64,000 nt of DNA from NCBI GenBank assembly GCA_019359595.1, contig JAHHGZ010000038.1:1-64000 (forward strand). The letters run 5' to 3'. Source of the stretch: Cyanomargarita calcarea GSE-NOS-MK-12-04C. Lineage in GTDB: Bacteria; Cyanobacteriota; Cyanobacteriia; Cyanobacteriales; Nostocaceae. A program made the position numbers and the translations under genes. Positions within the stretch are counted from its first letter, which is position 1. Every line of letters begins with the position of its first letter. A model generated the notes under the pieces. The model was given only the letters and a program-made list of their open reading frames with translations. It was not told where the DNA came from and did not search any database. Positions 9,051-18,868 of the stretch are shown one piece after another.

Positions 9051-9849
9051 ATGTCTTATTTTTGGTGTTAATAACGGGATAAAGGTAGAACCAAGAAGCA
9101 TCACACCCTTCCTAAGTACAAACTCTGGCTTACCACTTTTTATGGTGTAATTTAAAACTGTACTTCAATGTATTACCAGAATAACCTCTGGATTGGCAGA
9201 AACGGTTCTATCCAAAGAGGTGATATAAACGTCCTCCCAAAGAGGGATTGTTTAACTTGAAATTAAAAATTAAGGATTTCGATGCAAGTTAGGCGATCGC
9301 GTTCGGACTGTTCTCTAGAGTTCTTACAAAAGTGCCGAAAAATAAATAAGTAATTAACCGCAGACGAACACAGTAGCCGCTTCGGCTTCCCGTAGGGTAA
9401 AACACGGATAAAAAGACTTTTGTACTCTTGTCTACTAATTTCAGATAATTTTTGTTTGTGTTTATATAACCGTACCCAACGCTAGTGATGCAAAATGTGA
9501 ATTCACTTAACAAGAAAATCATTTAAGAATAATTTTTCTTAAAGAATAGATGAAAGCCTAAGACTTTTAGTTGTCCTAGGCTTTTTTTAGTGATAATAAT
9601 AAAACTTTTCAACCGTTATAACACAGATATTTTACCGCTATATCTTTATAGTTTTGGTGGTGATAGGGAGGGTAATTACGTCATCATCCCGACAAATGGC
9701 GATGCCTACGGTGAGCAAAGCTATCACAAAATCACCCTCCCCTTGGAAAGTTATTATTCTCACCTCTAAATTATTAAAAGTTTCTTAGGATGGTCGAACC
9801 GTCATTAAAGAAAAAGTCTTGTACTGGAATTAATATATTGTTGCGAGTA
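9051..9849. other. 800-bp intergenic region
   Basis: No convincing protein gene: the longest frame (9289-9522, minus) has no recognisable features. It holds a common cyanobacterial repeat around 9375-9400 (GCCGCTTCGGCTTCCCGTAGG) and an intrinsic terminator at 9555-9588 with no obvious gene upstream on its strand. Confidence 0.6.
9555..9588 (+). terminator. Orphan intrinsic terminator
   Basis: AGCCTAAGAC pairs with GTCCTAGGCT (one mismatch) and is followed by seven Ts on the plus strand. There is no plus-strand protein gene between 8290 and here, so it may end a small RNA or a long transcript. Confidence 0.7.
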
Positions 9850-10668
9850 TTATTTATCCTTATTCTTCAAAGTTTGTCGAGAAACCCACTGCAACAAATT
9901 AGGGAATAAGCGATAAAAACCTTGGGAAAAATTCGCCGAGCCAACCATCACCTCAGACCGTTGATTTTTGACCGCATCCCAGATAGCATTGGCTACATCC
10001 TCTGGCTTTTCCACCACAGGATTGCTGATTACAGCGTTGAGTTGTTCTCGACGGCTTTCGGTATCTTCTTTATCCTTACCCCGAAAAATTGCTCGCTCCA
10101 TCAAACTACTCTTAATTAAGTTCGGATAGATGCCACAGACATGGATACCTTTGGGTTTTAATTCTGCGTTTAGGGACTCTGTTAATCCTGTTACACCAAA
10201 TTTACTAGTACAGTAAGGAACCAAATAAGGTGTAGGCACTTTACCGCCAATAGAACTAACATTCACAATAGTACCTTTTCCACGTTGAAGAAAATGCGGT
10301 AAAAGGGTATGTATTGTATGGATATATCCCCATAAATTAGTATCTATAATTTGGTACCAATCTTTGAGACAAAATTCTTCCACCGGTCCAGATGCGAAAA
10401 TGCCCGCATTATTCACCAGCACGTCGATATAGCCATAATGTTCCAAAGCCTTTTCTACTAGCGTTTCTACCTGCGATGGATCTGTTACATCGCAAGAAAT
10501 GGTCAGGGGTAACGTACCTGTAATACTTTGCACCTCAGCAGCTACCGTTTCCAAGTGGTCAGGTTGACGAGCTGCTAGTATCAAGTCATATCCATTGCGA
10601 GCAAACAGAAGAGCCGTTGCTTTGCCAATACCTTGGGACGCACCTGTAATCAGTACCGTAGGAGCCAT
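9850..10668 (-). CDS. Short-chain dehydrogenase/reductase (SDR)
   Basis: 272 aa classical SDR, an NAD(P)(H)-dependent oxidoreductase. Cofactor motif TGASQGIG is at residues 8-15, NNAG at 86-89, and the catalytic triad Ser139, Tyr152 and Lys156 lies in VSSIGGKVPTPY / YCTSK. AARQPDH after the second strand contains an Arg that would suit NADP(H). The substrate is unknown. The ATG at 10668 gives the usual short lead (MAPTVLITG). A dispersed hairpin repeat lies about 120 bp upstream of the start. Confidence 0.9.
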   Translation of the reverse strand: MAPTVLITGASQGIGKATALLFARNGYDLILAARQPDHLETVAAEVQSITGTLPLTISCDVTDPSQVETLVEKALEHYGYIDVLVNNAGIFASGPVEEFCLKDWYQIIDTNLWGYIHTIHTLLPHFLQRGKGTIVNVSSIGGKVPTPYLVPYCTSKFGVTGLTESLNAELKPKGIHVCGIYPNLIKSSLMERAIFRGKDKEDTESRREQLNAVISNPVVEKPEDVANAIWDAVKNQRSEVMVGSANFSQGFYRLFPNLLQWVSRQTLKNKDK

Positions 10669-10789
10669 ATTAGTTAAAACACAAAACGTGATTGATTATT
10701 TTTTAGTTTGTACAAAAATTTCCAGAAAACCGTCTGACTTTCGTTAGATTTTCACTTTGGATCGTGAAAAATGTTTTTTGTTGATCCGC

Positions 10790-10898
10790 TTCTTTGTGGG
10801 GATTTAATACCCCGACTTATTCAGGTCGCTCGTTTTGAGTTGGGGTCCTGTATCCACATATATAAACCTGCTCCTTCTTCCTTCTTCCTTTTTCAATT
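10790..10898. repeat. Dispersed hairpin/polypyrimidine element, copy 1
   Basis: Contains TTAATACCCCGAC, then GGTCGCTCGTTTTGAGTTGG, then TCCACATATATAAACCT and a CTTCTTCC tail. The CCCC and GGGG segments can pair to a hairpin. The same order of blocks is found at 19811, 38905 and 49684. It sits between the divergent SDR and Hlip genes. Confidence 0.85.
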
Positions 10899-11116
10899 AT
10901 TTTGAAATATATTCAATACCACTAATTTCTTAAAAAACCTCTACTAAATAGCTGAATAAATAAAATGATTCTACTTTCGTAGTATAAGTTGCCAGTGCAA
11001 AATGCCAAAATCTCATTCTTTGGAATTGGTTGTATTTTGAAACTACAGATAGATAGCACAAATTGATTAAGTAAATACTATGAGTAAAGTCAACACATTA
11101 CTTAGGAAAATAGACA

Positions 11117-11320
11117 ATGGGACCTTATCCTACCGATAAAACCGAAAAAGCATATAATGGAAGCGATCGCAATGCTTTTAAGTTTGGATTTACTCCTCAG
11201 TCTGAACTTTGGAACGGACGTTTAGCAGCAATCGGTTTCCTGGCTTACCTACTTTGGGACATCAAGGGCTATAGTGTAGTGCGGGATGTACTTAACCTGA
11301 TTCCCCACACTCTCCCTTAA
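11117..11320 (+). CDS. High-light-inducible protein (Hlip/SCP), chlorophyll a/b-binding-like
   Basis: 67 aa. Hlips are single-helix thylakoid proteins that bind chlorophyll and carotenoid and protect photosystem assembly intermediates under stress. The helix contains the diagnostic ExxNxR pattern in ELWNGRLAAIGFLAYLLW, preceded by an FKFGFTPQ segment as in other Hlips. The first ~30 residues are hydrophilic. It is monocistronic, with long non-coding gaps on both sides; light-responsive regulation is typical of the family but no control site was identified here. Confidence 0.92.
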   Translation: MGPYPTDKTEKAYNGSDRNAFKFGFTPQSELWNGRLAAIGFLAYLLWDIKGYSVVRDVLNLIPHTLP

Positions 11321-12216
11321 GAGTAGTGATACCATTTTGGATTTTGAAATGTCTTTCAGACAAAAGTTATGTACGTAAATACATTTGTGGCAGCCATAAA
11401 ACAAAATAAATTTGTATTCGCCTGAAAAAAAATCGGATTTTTACTCGAACAAGGCTCTAGTAAAGCAGTCTGTCAAGCTCATATTGATAGTTGACGAACC
11501 GATCTACAAAGACACGGAGTGAGACTCAAAAGCCCCCTTACCCCGAATTCTGGGGGACTTTGAATTCTAGTCTCGAAGAGTGTTAGGCGCAGGGGGGCTT
11601 CCGAGTCGGGCACCCCTCAAAATTATGTAGTGCGTAGGCAAAGCCAGCCCGTAAGCCGAAGGCTAGGGTCGCGTTTGTCAGTAGCGAACAACGATGTAAG
11701 CCGAAACGGTTGATTCTGCTTACGCATTACAACCCCTCCAAACTAATGTGACAGACTACTAGTTGTATTACCCACATTCGGCAAGCTGAATACCAAAAAG
11801 AGTTTTTGGTATCGGTCTGTATATGCAATAATAATTAAGTTATCTTAACAATTCTAAACATTGTCTAATTATTGCCGTTGTTTAAGGCACAACACCGACC
11901 TTGCTAATTTGAGATTTTGAATTTCGGTTAGGAAATTCTAATTTCATAAGTATTCAAAATTATTTCCCTAGAGAACGACGTAGGAGTGCGATCCGACTAG
12001 GCTTGTAAGGTTACAAGACAGGGTAATAATTTTTTTGGAAGTCTTTTAGATCGAGGGAAAACCTCAAATCTAAATTATTGGTTGAATGAGAACTTATTAA
12101 TTGATGGAAGCCTAAATCCGCTAAATATATTCTTGCGATCAATCCAAAATCATTGGCTCCAAAATCAGTTGACTATTTTTGTGAATTTTCATTATGATGC
12201 TACGCGGAGTAAAAGC
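11321..12216. other. 900-bp region without a gene, including the crtW leader
   Basis: Contains palindromic and repeat-like sequence (11520-11760), including a GTGACAGACTACTAGT end that resembles the ends of the elements at 336-549 and 60667-60738, and a GTAAGCCGAAGGCT-type repeat. Bases 12082-12216 are open in frame with crtW but do not resemble CrtW. No RNA gene was recognised. Confidence 0.5.
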
Positions 12217-12987
12217 GTGATTCAATTAGAACAAGTCTCAAGTCAGCAGATAAAAATTGTCCCAGAAAAGAAAAGTGAATCTTATAGCAGAGGGCTTTTA
12301 GTAGCGATTGCCGTCATTACTATATGGTCAGTTAGCCTAATTGTACTATTATCTGTAGATATTTCCAAGGCTAATTTTTGGGTATTATTACCTTTCATTT
12401 TGTGGCAAACATTTCTCTATACTGGATTATTCATTACTGCTCATGACGCTATGCATGGAGTCGTTTTTCCTAGAAACAGCAAAATTAATCATTTTGTTGG
12501 AGAGATTTGTCTATTTCTTTATGGACTTTTACCCTACAAAGAATTACTCAAAAAGCACTGGTTGCATCATCATCATCCAGCTAGCGAAGAAGACCCAGAT
12601 TTTCATAACGGCAAACACAAAAACTTTTTTGCCTGGTACCTTTATTTCATGAAGGGTTATTGGAATTGGGTACAAATTATCACTCTTAGTATTATCTATA
12701 ATTTGATTTATCGTCTACTCCATATACCCGAAAATAATCTTACTTACTTTTGGGTAATCCCTTCAATATTAAGTTCAGTCCAATTATTTTATTTCGGTAC
12801 GTTCTTGCCTCACCGCGAACCAATGGAAGGTTATATCCAGCCTCATTGCGCTCAAACAATCTCCCGTCCCATTTGGTGGTCATTTATGACTTGTTACCAT
12901 TTTGGCTACCACGAAGAGCATCATGAATATCCTCATATACCTTGGTGGCAGTTACCACAAATTCATAAATTAACTCGCAAAGCGTGA
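12217..12987 (+). CDS. crtW: Beta-carotene ketolase, CrtW type
   Basis: About 256 aa. CrtW is a membrane di-iron oxygenase that adds keto groups to beta-ionone rings, giving echinenone or canthaxanthin. The sequence follows the Nostoc CrtW pattern: FLYTGLFITAHDAMHGVVFP (first His box), KKHWLHHHHPASEEDPDFHNG (second) and YHFGYHEEHHEYPHIPWWQLP (third), with hydrophobic helices between. The frame is open from 12082, but homologues begin at the equivalent of V/M-IQLEQ, and a GGAG lies 8 bp before the GTG at 12217, so I place the start there. It is monocistronic. Confidence 0.92.
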   Translation: MIQLEQVSSQQIKIVPEKKSESYSRGLLVAIAVITIWSVSLIVLLSVDISKANFWVLLPFILWQTFLYTGLFITAHDAMHGVVFPRNSKINHFVGEICLFLYGLLPYKELLKKHWLHHHHPASEEDPDFHNGKHKNFFAWYLYFMKGYWNWVQIITLSIIYNLIYRLLHIPENNLTYFWVIPSILSSVQLFYFGTFLPHREPMEGYIQPHCAQTISRPIWWSFMTCYHFGYHEEHHEYPHIPWWQLPQIHKLTRKA

Positions 12988-13060
12988 GTAGTTTAAAAGA
13001 TTGGGATTCTGTGAAGAACCTCTCTCTAAATCTCTCTCCTACAAGGAGAGAGACTTTGAT

Positions 13061-13742
13061 TTAAACCGCTACTGGGTTCGGATTTGAAGTTACCCCTAAA
13101 ACCGTTTCTGTAAGAGGTGGACGAACGCATAAATATATCAACGAACCAAATAGCGGTATTAATGCTATTAATGAAAGCACCTGTGGATTTTTAACTTGAC
13201 GACGTTCCATGTCATCTCCTAACAAGGTGGGTAATAATAGACAAAGCAGACAAAAATCTAAGCTCATTACATGAATAAAGCGGCTAGTTTGCCACTGCTG
13301 TACAAAATTTACCCAATCTCCTCCCCCAAAAGCATAAACTAACTACTAAAATAGCTGCGCTGACAGTCAGAAAAACACCCGTTATACGAGAATCTAGGAG
13401 CTTGATAAAGAGATTTTTTTTGCCAAAAAACTGTTTGTTTTCTGCCCGCAGAGCTAGATAAGGAACAATTGCAAACGCACCCACTACAAAAGATACAGTG
13501 GCAAGCAACCAAGCAGGTATTTTTTGCCCTCTGCCATCAATAAATAATATGCAACTGTAAATCATAGGCAACACACCCATGATGTTAAACAGTGCAATTA
13601 CTAACGGATTAATTCCTTGCCATTGACCGGTGGAAAGATTTTTAATTAACTCAAATGTATCTGGGCTATCGGGAGGAGAAAATATAAAAGCGTAGCTAAT
13701 AAATCCCAACCAAATTGCCCAAAACGAAATTTTTCTGACCAT
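13061..13742 (-). pseudogene. Hypothetical integral membrane protein, apparently frameshifted
   Basis: Two overlapping frames together give one continuous ~227-residue membrane protein. The upstream frame (13742 down to 13284) starts MVRKISFWAIWLGFISYAF, has about four hydrophobic helices and ends in a degraded CFWGRRLGKF tail. The other frame, read from about 13325, gives GDWVNFVQQWQTSRFIHVMS, then LDFCLLCLLLPTLLGDDMERR and a last helix to 13061. The switch falls at a run of five G (CTCCCCCAAA on the plus strand, ~13320-13329), and the total length is one base off a multiple of three. Either a real single-base indel or a sequence error is likely. Function unknown; it is next to hrcA. Confidence 0.7.
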
Positions 13743-13754
13743 GATGAATGCTAG

Positions 13755-14831
13755 TTAAGTAAAAGCTTCTGAGAGGTAATCAGCAGCGGCTGAGACTACA
13801 GCGATCGCGCTGTCATAATCTAAGCGCGTTGGACCCAAAACACCCACACTGCCTAATGGTACAGAACCTCGACGATAGGTGGTAGAAATCAACGAGCAGG
13901 TGCGTATCGGTTCTAAGGTATTTTCTGAACCAATTCTAACTGTAACCCTTGGCTTATCTCCTTCCTCTGCGGGAGTTTCTACAAATATTAACCGCCATAG
14001 TTGGTCTTGTTCTTCCTCCAGCAGTTGAATAATTGTCTGCACTTGCTGTAACTGGGAAAATTCTGGTTGGCGCAAAACTTCTGACACGCCCCGCACCATA
14101 ATTTGTGTTGTCGATGTTGCCATTGTCCGCCGGGTTAATTCTGCTACTGAATTTTGCAAGAATTCTCCATAACGTTGGAACTCCCGATCTAACTGACTCC
14201 AGTCGAGAGTTGCTAATTCTAACAAACTCCGCCCCCGCATATGGCTATTCAAAAAGTTAGAAACAATCTGCAACTCGCGATCGATTACCGAACTATCCAA
14301 TTCTATTTCTTCTGAATTTGGTGGTAATTGCATCAACGCCGAGTGTGTCTCATAACTATCCGTTACCACAATCAGCATGATTCGCCCTGTTTCAATCTGC
14401 ATCATTTGCAAATGTCGCAAAGCTGCTGTACTGCTTTGTGGCATCGTAATCAAGCTAATGCAGCCACTCAAATTGGCCAAAATTTGGGCTGCACCTTGTA
14501 GTAGAGCTTCCAATGTCCAATCTTCCCACTTCAAACGCTTTTGCAGTGCCTGTTCTACCTGAAGTGCTAAGGTTTCACTTGGTGTAATCAATTGGTCAAC
14601 ATAAATCCGATAGCCCGAGTCTGATGGTATTCGGCCAGCAGAGGTATGCGGTTGGTAAAGTAACCCTACTTTTTCTAACACGCCCATCGCGTTGCGAATC
14701 GTTGCCGAACTCACACCTAAGTTAAACTCCTCGACTAGGGCTTTGGAACCAACTGGTTCTGCAGTCGCTATGTAATGGCGTACCGTTGCCCAAAGGATGT
14801 GTTGTTGCCGATTAGTCAGATGGACTTGCAT
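13755..14831 (-). CDS. hrcA: Heat-inducible transcription repressor HrcA
   Basis: 358 aa. HrcA binds CIRCE operators and represses groESL/dnaK-type heat-shock genes, with GroEL as its cofactor. The N-terminal winged helix is visible ([44 protein letters not shown]), followed by [17 protein letters not shown], a family signature. The central GAF-like region and the C-terminal [19 protein letters not shown] are also present. No CIRCE (TTAGCACTC-N9-GAGTGCTAA) was seen near it, so it is not obviously autoregulated. The gene ends 12 bp before the start of the frameshifted membrane protein gene, suggesting one transcript. Confidence 0.96.
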   Translation of the reverse strand: MQVHLTNRQQHILWATVRHYIATAEPVGSKALVEEFNLGVSSATIRNAMGVLEKVGLLYQPHTSAGRIPSDSGYRIYVDQLITPSETLALQVEQALQKRLKWEDWTLEALLQGAAQILANLSGCISLITMPQSSTAALRHLQMMQIETGRIMLIVVTDSYETHSALMQLPPNSEEIELDSSVIDRELQIVSNFLNSHMRGRSLLELATLDWSQLDREFQRYGEFLQNSVAELTRRTMATSTTQIMVRGVSEVLRQPEFSQLQQVQTIIQLLEEEQDQLWRLIFVETPAEEGDKPRVTVRIGSENTLEPIRTCSLISTTYRRGSVPLGSVGVLGPTRLDYDSAIAVVSAAADYLSEAFT

Positions 14832-15442
14832 AGGAATGTTTTATTGAAGCTGAATTTTTATTAGAGATTGAAAAAAGTTATGGAGATTACTGATTACTCC
14901 ATTAAAAATTAATATTTAGTAAAGCAAGATAACAAATTGTTTACTTCTCCTGGAAAGAAGTAAGGAAAAGTTACACTTATACCTCTGATGATGGCGTTGA
15001 AAGTTATCGATGTGTCGTTGGGTGACCAGAATCGCTTGTCTAATGGGATCTTAATCCAGCCTAACTTTTTACTGAAAAGGTTCTGGTGTAAAGTATAACC
15101 CTTTAACTTTTATTAATAATTTTTTCATAAACTTCTCACATTATTCAGTATTTTTCGTTACTAATTTGTCCGCTCTATGAAAACACCTTTTGTGAAATAA
15201 GGGGCGGAAAAGTTTTTTGTATATAAAGTGGCTAAGTGTTGTGTGAAAACTTTAAATTATTCAGTGTTTTTTTTAGAATAGCAAACGCCAGATGGAATCG
15301 TAAGTCCATCTGGTGGATGAAGAAGGAATTAGGAGTTAGAAGTTAGGAATTGGGAGTTAGGAGTTAGGAGTTAAAAATTAATTTTTAACTCCTAACTCCC
15401 TTGTCCCCCTTGTCTCTTCCCATTCTCCATCTCCTTATCTAG
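14832..15442. other. Intergenic region between rhodanese and hrcA, with palindromes
   Basis: AT-rich. CGCCAGATGGA (15286-15296) pairs with TCCATCTGGTG (15305-15315). From about 15327 to 15400 STRR heptamers in both orientations form a long inverted repeat (GGGAGTTAGGAGTTAGGAG against CTCCTAACTCCC), which could terminate the minus-strand rhodanese transcript. No gene was seen. Confidence 0.6.
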
Positions 15443-15790
15443 TTAATATTGCGGAACTGAAGGGTCAACCAATATTGAGTAGGCAGCAATACCTCCTGCA
15501 ATATTTTTAACATCTGTAAAACCTTGAGTGACTAACCACTGGCACATCTGAGCAGAACGGATGCCGTGGTGGCATAGCACAAGGGTTTCAACGTGAGGGT
15601 CTAATTTTACGGGGACTTGTTCTGCCCAATCAGCAAATTCACTTAAAGGTAAATTGAGAAAACCTTCAATGCTAGCGATCGCTATTTCTTGTGGTTCTCT
15701 TACGTCTACTAGCTGCATACTTGCATCACCAGAGGATAGACGCTGTGCTAGTTCCTCAACAGTAATTTCGGCAATAGATTGATAATTCAT
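15443..15790 (-). CDS. Rhodanese-like sulfurtransferase domain protein
   Basis: About 115 aa, a single rhodanese domain. These enzymes transfer sulfane sulfur through an active-site Cys persulfide. Visible motifs are ITVEELAQRL, LVDVREPQEIAIASIEG and the active-site loop LCHHGIRSAQMC with its Cys, followed by GFTDVKNIAGGIAAY. The frame opens at 15868, but residues before MNYQSIAEITVEEL are not domain-like, so I use the ATG at 15790. It is probably soluble and cytoplasmic; the physiological acceptor is unknown. Confidence 0.9.
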   Translation of the reverse strand: MNYQSIAEITVEELAQRLSSGDASMQLVDVREPQEIAIASIEGFLNLPLSEFADWAEQVPVKLDPHVETLVLCHHGIRSAQMCQWLVTQGFTDVKNIAGGIAAYSILVDPSVPQY

Positions 15791-16023
15791 GGAGAAGGGG
15801 GAATGGGGCAATAGGCATCTTACCTGTTCTTGGCTGTTTCCTATGCTTATAGGAGAAAAAATCTGCAACCCAAAGCAAGTAATTCAGTCAAAAGCTTATT
15901 TTTTATAGATTTACAGGCATTTTTCAGTAATAAACTAGGTGAAGTGCCTTAAACTGCCTTTAGAGTTTAATAAGGCGATTTCATATTAGTTGTTTGTTTG
16001 AAAAAGGAACAAGCGAAAAAATT

Positions 16024-17733
16024 ATGAGGCAACGCTCATTTATTGGTTTTATCGCAGCTGGTGTCGTTGTGCTGCTGCTGGTTAGTATCAGTGGCTGTTC
16101 CTGGTTATCTGCCAAAAATCCCCTTTCTCCCATCGCTTCAACTTCCCAACCAGGTGCTGCTATTTTTGTATCAAAACAGGCCCCTGTAATGGTTTCAGTA
16201 CTAGTAAATCCCGAACGCTTGCTTGATGTCGCTGGTGATGAGGGATCAAAGTTGAAAACCAGCTTATTGGCAAACACCGATTTAGATTACCAGCAAGATA
16301 TTCAACCTTGGCTGGGAAAGGAAATTACCTTAGCTGTCAACAATTTAGATATTGACCGCGACCCAGAAAACGGACAGCAACCTGGGTATCTAATGGCACT
16401 GGCAACTGAAAACCCAAAAGGAAGTCGTGAGTTTGTAGACTTGTTGTTTTCCAAGCGGGTGTTGGCTGGAGCAAACTTAACTGTTGAACAATACAATGGG
16501 ATCAAGCTGGTTTATGATGACCGCCTAGTAGAAAAAATCGAAGCAAAGCCAAAGAAAGATTTTTTCCAAAATCCCACATCTGGGTTCCAAAGTGCTTTAG
16601 CCGGTGCTGCAGTGGGTGATGAGTTTGTGTTATTCGCTAACGACCCAAAAGTGCTGCGAGAGGCAATTAATAATGTCCAAGCCCCAGATTTAAATCTGAG
16701 CAGTGCTACAAATTACCAACAAGCTATAAAACAACTGCCCAAAGGTTCTGCGGCTATGGCTTTTCTCAATCTCCCCACTGTGGCAGATTGGCAAGGGTTG
16801 AAACTTAGTCAAAAAATTTATGACAGCCAGATAGTTTCCTTTGCATTACCCAGTAAAGGATTATTGGCAGAAACTAGCTTGTTCGGTTCTGAGCAAATAT
16901 CACCATCAGAACAATTATCTAAACCAGTGGGAGCGTTGGAATATATTCCAGCTAGAGCGGGTATGACGATTTCTGGCTTGAATTTGAGCAATTTGGCTAA
17001 CAGCGATCTAGCCCAATTATGGAAACAGGTAACAGCAGTGTTATCCGGTTCTTCAGGAAATTTGATTTCTCGATTGGGGCAACCCCTAGCAGATATACAG
17101 AAAAACTGGGGTATAAATTTCTCAGAAGATATTTTTAGTTGGGTACAGGGAGAATACGCGATCGCATTATTACCCAATCAAGAACAAACAACTCCTGATT
17201 GGATTTTTGTCGCTCAAAAAACCGACGGCACACCGAATGGTATTTCTCGCTTAGATACGATCGCTTCATCCAAAGGACTAAGTGTCACTTCCTTCAACCT
17301 AGACAATCAAAAAATCTCCGCTTGGACAGAGTTAGTCACTGTGACTAATCAATCTAGCGACACTAAACAGCGCAAATCTATTTCCATCGAAGCAAAAGCC
17401 CAAGGAGTACACACCACGGTAGGAAATTACGAAATCTTTACGAATAACCTGGAAACGATGAATGAAGCCCTCCACATTCAGGAAAATTCTTTAATTGATA
17501 ATCGTAATTTCCTCTTGAGTATTGCTAACATTCCTCGACCAAACCAAGGCTACGTATATCTCGACTGGACAAACAGTCAAGAACTCGTCGAACAACAAAT
17601 ACCAATTCTCAAACTAGCAAAAATTGTCGGTAAACCGTTTTTTGATAACCTACGCTCGCTTACAGTTAGCAGCTATGGCAACGAAATCGGATTGCTCAAA
17701 GGTGCTATCTTCTTCCAACTTGATAAGAATTAG
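16024..17733 (+). CDS. DUF3352 domain-containing lipoprotein
   Basis: 569 aa. Starts MRQRSFIGFIAAGVVVLLLV followed by the lipobox-like SISGCSW, so the mature protein probably begins at that Cys as a lipoprotein. The rest follows the cyanobacterial DUF3352 pattern: FVSKQAPVMVSVLVNPERL, WLGKEITLAVNNLDID, GYLMALATENP, SWVQGEYAIALLPN and the C-terminal GYVYLDW. Function is unknown in the family. The frame extends to a TTG at 15994, but the ATG at 16024 puts the signal peptide at the start. It stands alone. Confidence 0.85.
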   Translation: MRQRSFIGFIAAGVVVLLLVSISGCSWLSAKNPLSPIASTSQPGAAIFVSKQAPVMVSVLVNPERLLDVAGDEGSKLKTSLLANTDLDYQQDIQPWLGKEITLAVNNLDIDRDPENGQQPGYLMALATENPKGSREFVDLLFSKRVLAGANLTVEQYNGIKLVYDDRLVEKIEAKPKKDFFQNPTSGFQSALAGAAVGDEFVLFANDPKVLREAINNVQAPDLNLSSATNYQQAIKQLPKGSAAMAFLNLPTVADWQGLKLSQKIYDSQIVSFALPSKGLLAETSLFGSEQISPSEQLSKPVGALEYIPARAGMTISGLNLSNLANSDLAQLWKQVTAVLSGSSGNLISRLGQPLADIQKNWGINFSEDIFSWVQGEYAIALLPNQEQTTPDWIFVAQKTDGTPNGISRLDTIASSKGLSVTSFNLDNQKISAWTELVTVTNQSSDTKQRKSISIEAKAQGVHTTVGNYEIFTNNLETMNEALHIQENSLIDNRNFLLSIANIPRPNQGYVYLDWTNSQELVEQQIPILKLAKIVGKPFFDNLRSLTVSSYGNEIGLLKGAIFFQLDKN

Positions 17734-17930
17734 TGAAGCACTTGGTCATTGGTCATTTGTCTTAAGAAAACCGATCAATCTATGTTTTTTGTTTTTCTTT
17801 TAACCAATCACAAATGACCAACCAATTGTGTCACCTTTCAATCTGGCACAATACGGAAATTGTTAAAGGTTTTACTCGCTAGAATTATGTATATAAAATC
17901 ACAATCTAATTAGCCTATTGGGAGGCTGCA

Positions 17931-18416
17931 ATGAAGTATCGTCGCCCCCGGATTGGTTTTCCAGGCGGCTGGATTATCGCTATACTTACCATTATTACTG
18001 CTACACCTGTAATAGCAGACACATCTAATTTTGCTTCCTTAAGTCTCTCACCAGGCTTTGAAGCAGATAAAGCTACAGTAACAGGATTTACAGGCGGTTC
18101 TTATTCATTGTCTGCAATTAGTAATCGCGATCGCGACAGAAATGTTTGTATTGGCTTTGCCGATCCCAACCCGGATCACATCATTACTTTAGAAAAAGAC
18201 TTTTCCCGTCTCAAAATATTAGTTAACAGTGGCGGTGCTGACACAACTTTATTAATCCAAGGACCAGATAACGTGATTCGTTGCGGCGACGACACTGGTA
18301 AAAGAAAAGACGCTAGTGTTGAAGGCGATAACTGGAAAGCTGGAACATACAAAATTTGGGTGGGCAGATTTAACTCTGGAGTGAAGCTAAATTATACCCT
18401 GACTGTGCAGCCGTAA
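17931..18416 (+). CDS. Secreted hypothetical protein
   Basis: 161 aa. Signal peptide RIGFPGGWIIAILTIITATPVIA followed by ADTSNF, so cleavage near residue 29 is likely. The mature part is a ~130-residue beta-rich domain with two Cys (CIGFAD and IRCGDD), a GGSYSLSAISNRDRD segment and GTYKIWVGRF near the end. This resembles small cyanobacterial periplasmic proteins of unknown function with a pre-peptidase C-terminal-like beta sandwich. A GGGAGG ribosome site lies just upstream of the ATG. Confidence 0.75.
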   Translation: MKYRRPRIGFPGGWIIAILTIITATPVIADTSNFASLSLSPGFEADKATVTGFTGGSYSLSAISNRDRDRNVCIGFADPNPDHIITLEKDFSRLKILVNSGGADTTLLIQGPDNVIRCGDDTGKRKDASVEGDNWKAGTYKIWVGRFNSGVKLNYTLTVQP

Positions 18417-18868
18417 ACTAGGGAGTAAGGTAAAAGAATTAACTTTCCTTTTTCTCTTAACTGATATTTTGCACCTCTAAAAAATAATGTCAAAATCATC
18501 ACCGCTATTACTCAGCAAATCGATTAATCTCCCTACCCACTAGCCAGCCAGGGACTGTCTAAGAGCGTAAGTCCATTAAAAGGGACTAGGAATAATCCTT
18601 TGATTTTGTTGTATTGTTTATGACTTATAAAATTAGAAGTATGTTTTTTATACGCAAGGTGCAAGATATAAGCGCCCAAGGGGTGCCTTTCTCGCTCCCG
18701 CAACGCTCTGAAGAAATATATTTTTAGCGAAAGTATCAAATCCCTACTGAATATGGGTTTTAAAATCTATATCTTAAGAGTTAACTTCTAACTCTCGATA
18801 TAAAAGTAGTACTTAAAAAAAGCTAAGGTAGAATGTAATTTGTTGGGCAAAACTAGGGTGCAATTAAC
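18417..18868. other. Intergenic region before cysE
   Basis: AT-rich 452 bp. A minus-strand frame at 18533-18739 lacks any recognisable feature and is rejected. No strong terminator or RNA was recognised; the cysE promoter must lie in its right half. Confidence 0.5.

Noticed and set aside
9289-9522. Minus-strand small ORF of 77 aa
   Set aside because: No family feature, no ribosome site, and it overlaps repeat DNA.
12082-12216. Extended N-terminus of CrtW
   Set aside because: The sequence does not match CrtW homologues and a GGAG-GTG start exists at 12217.
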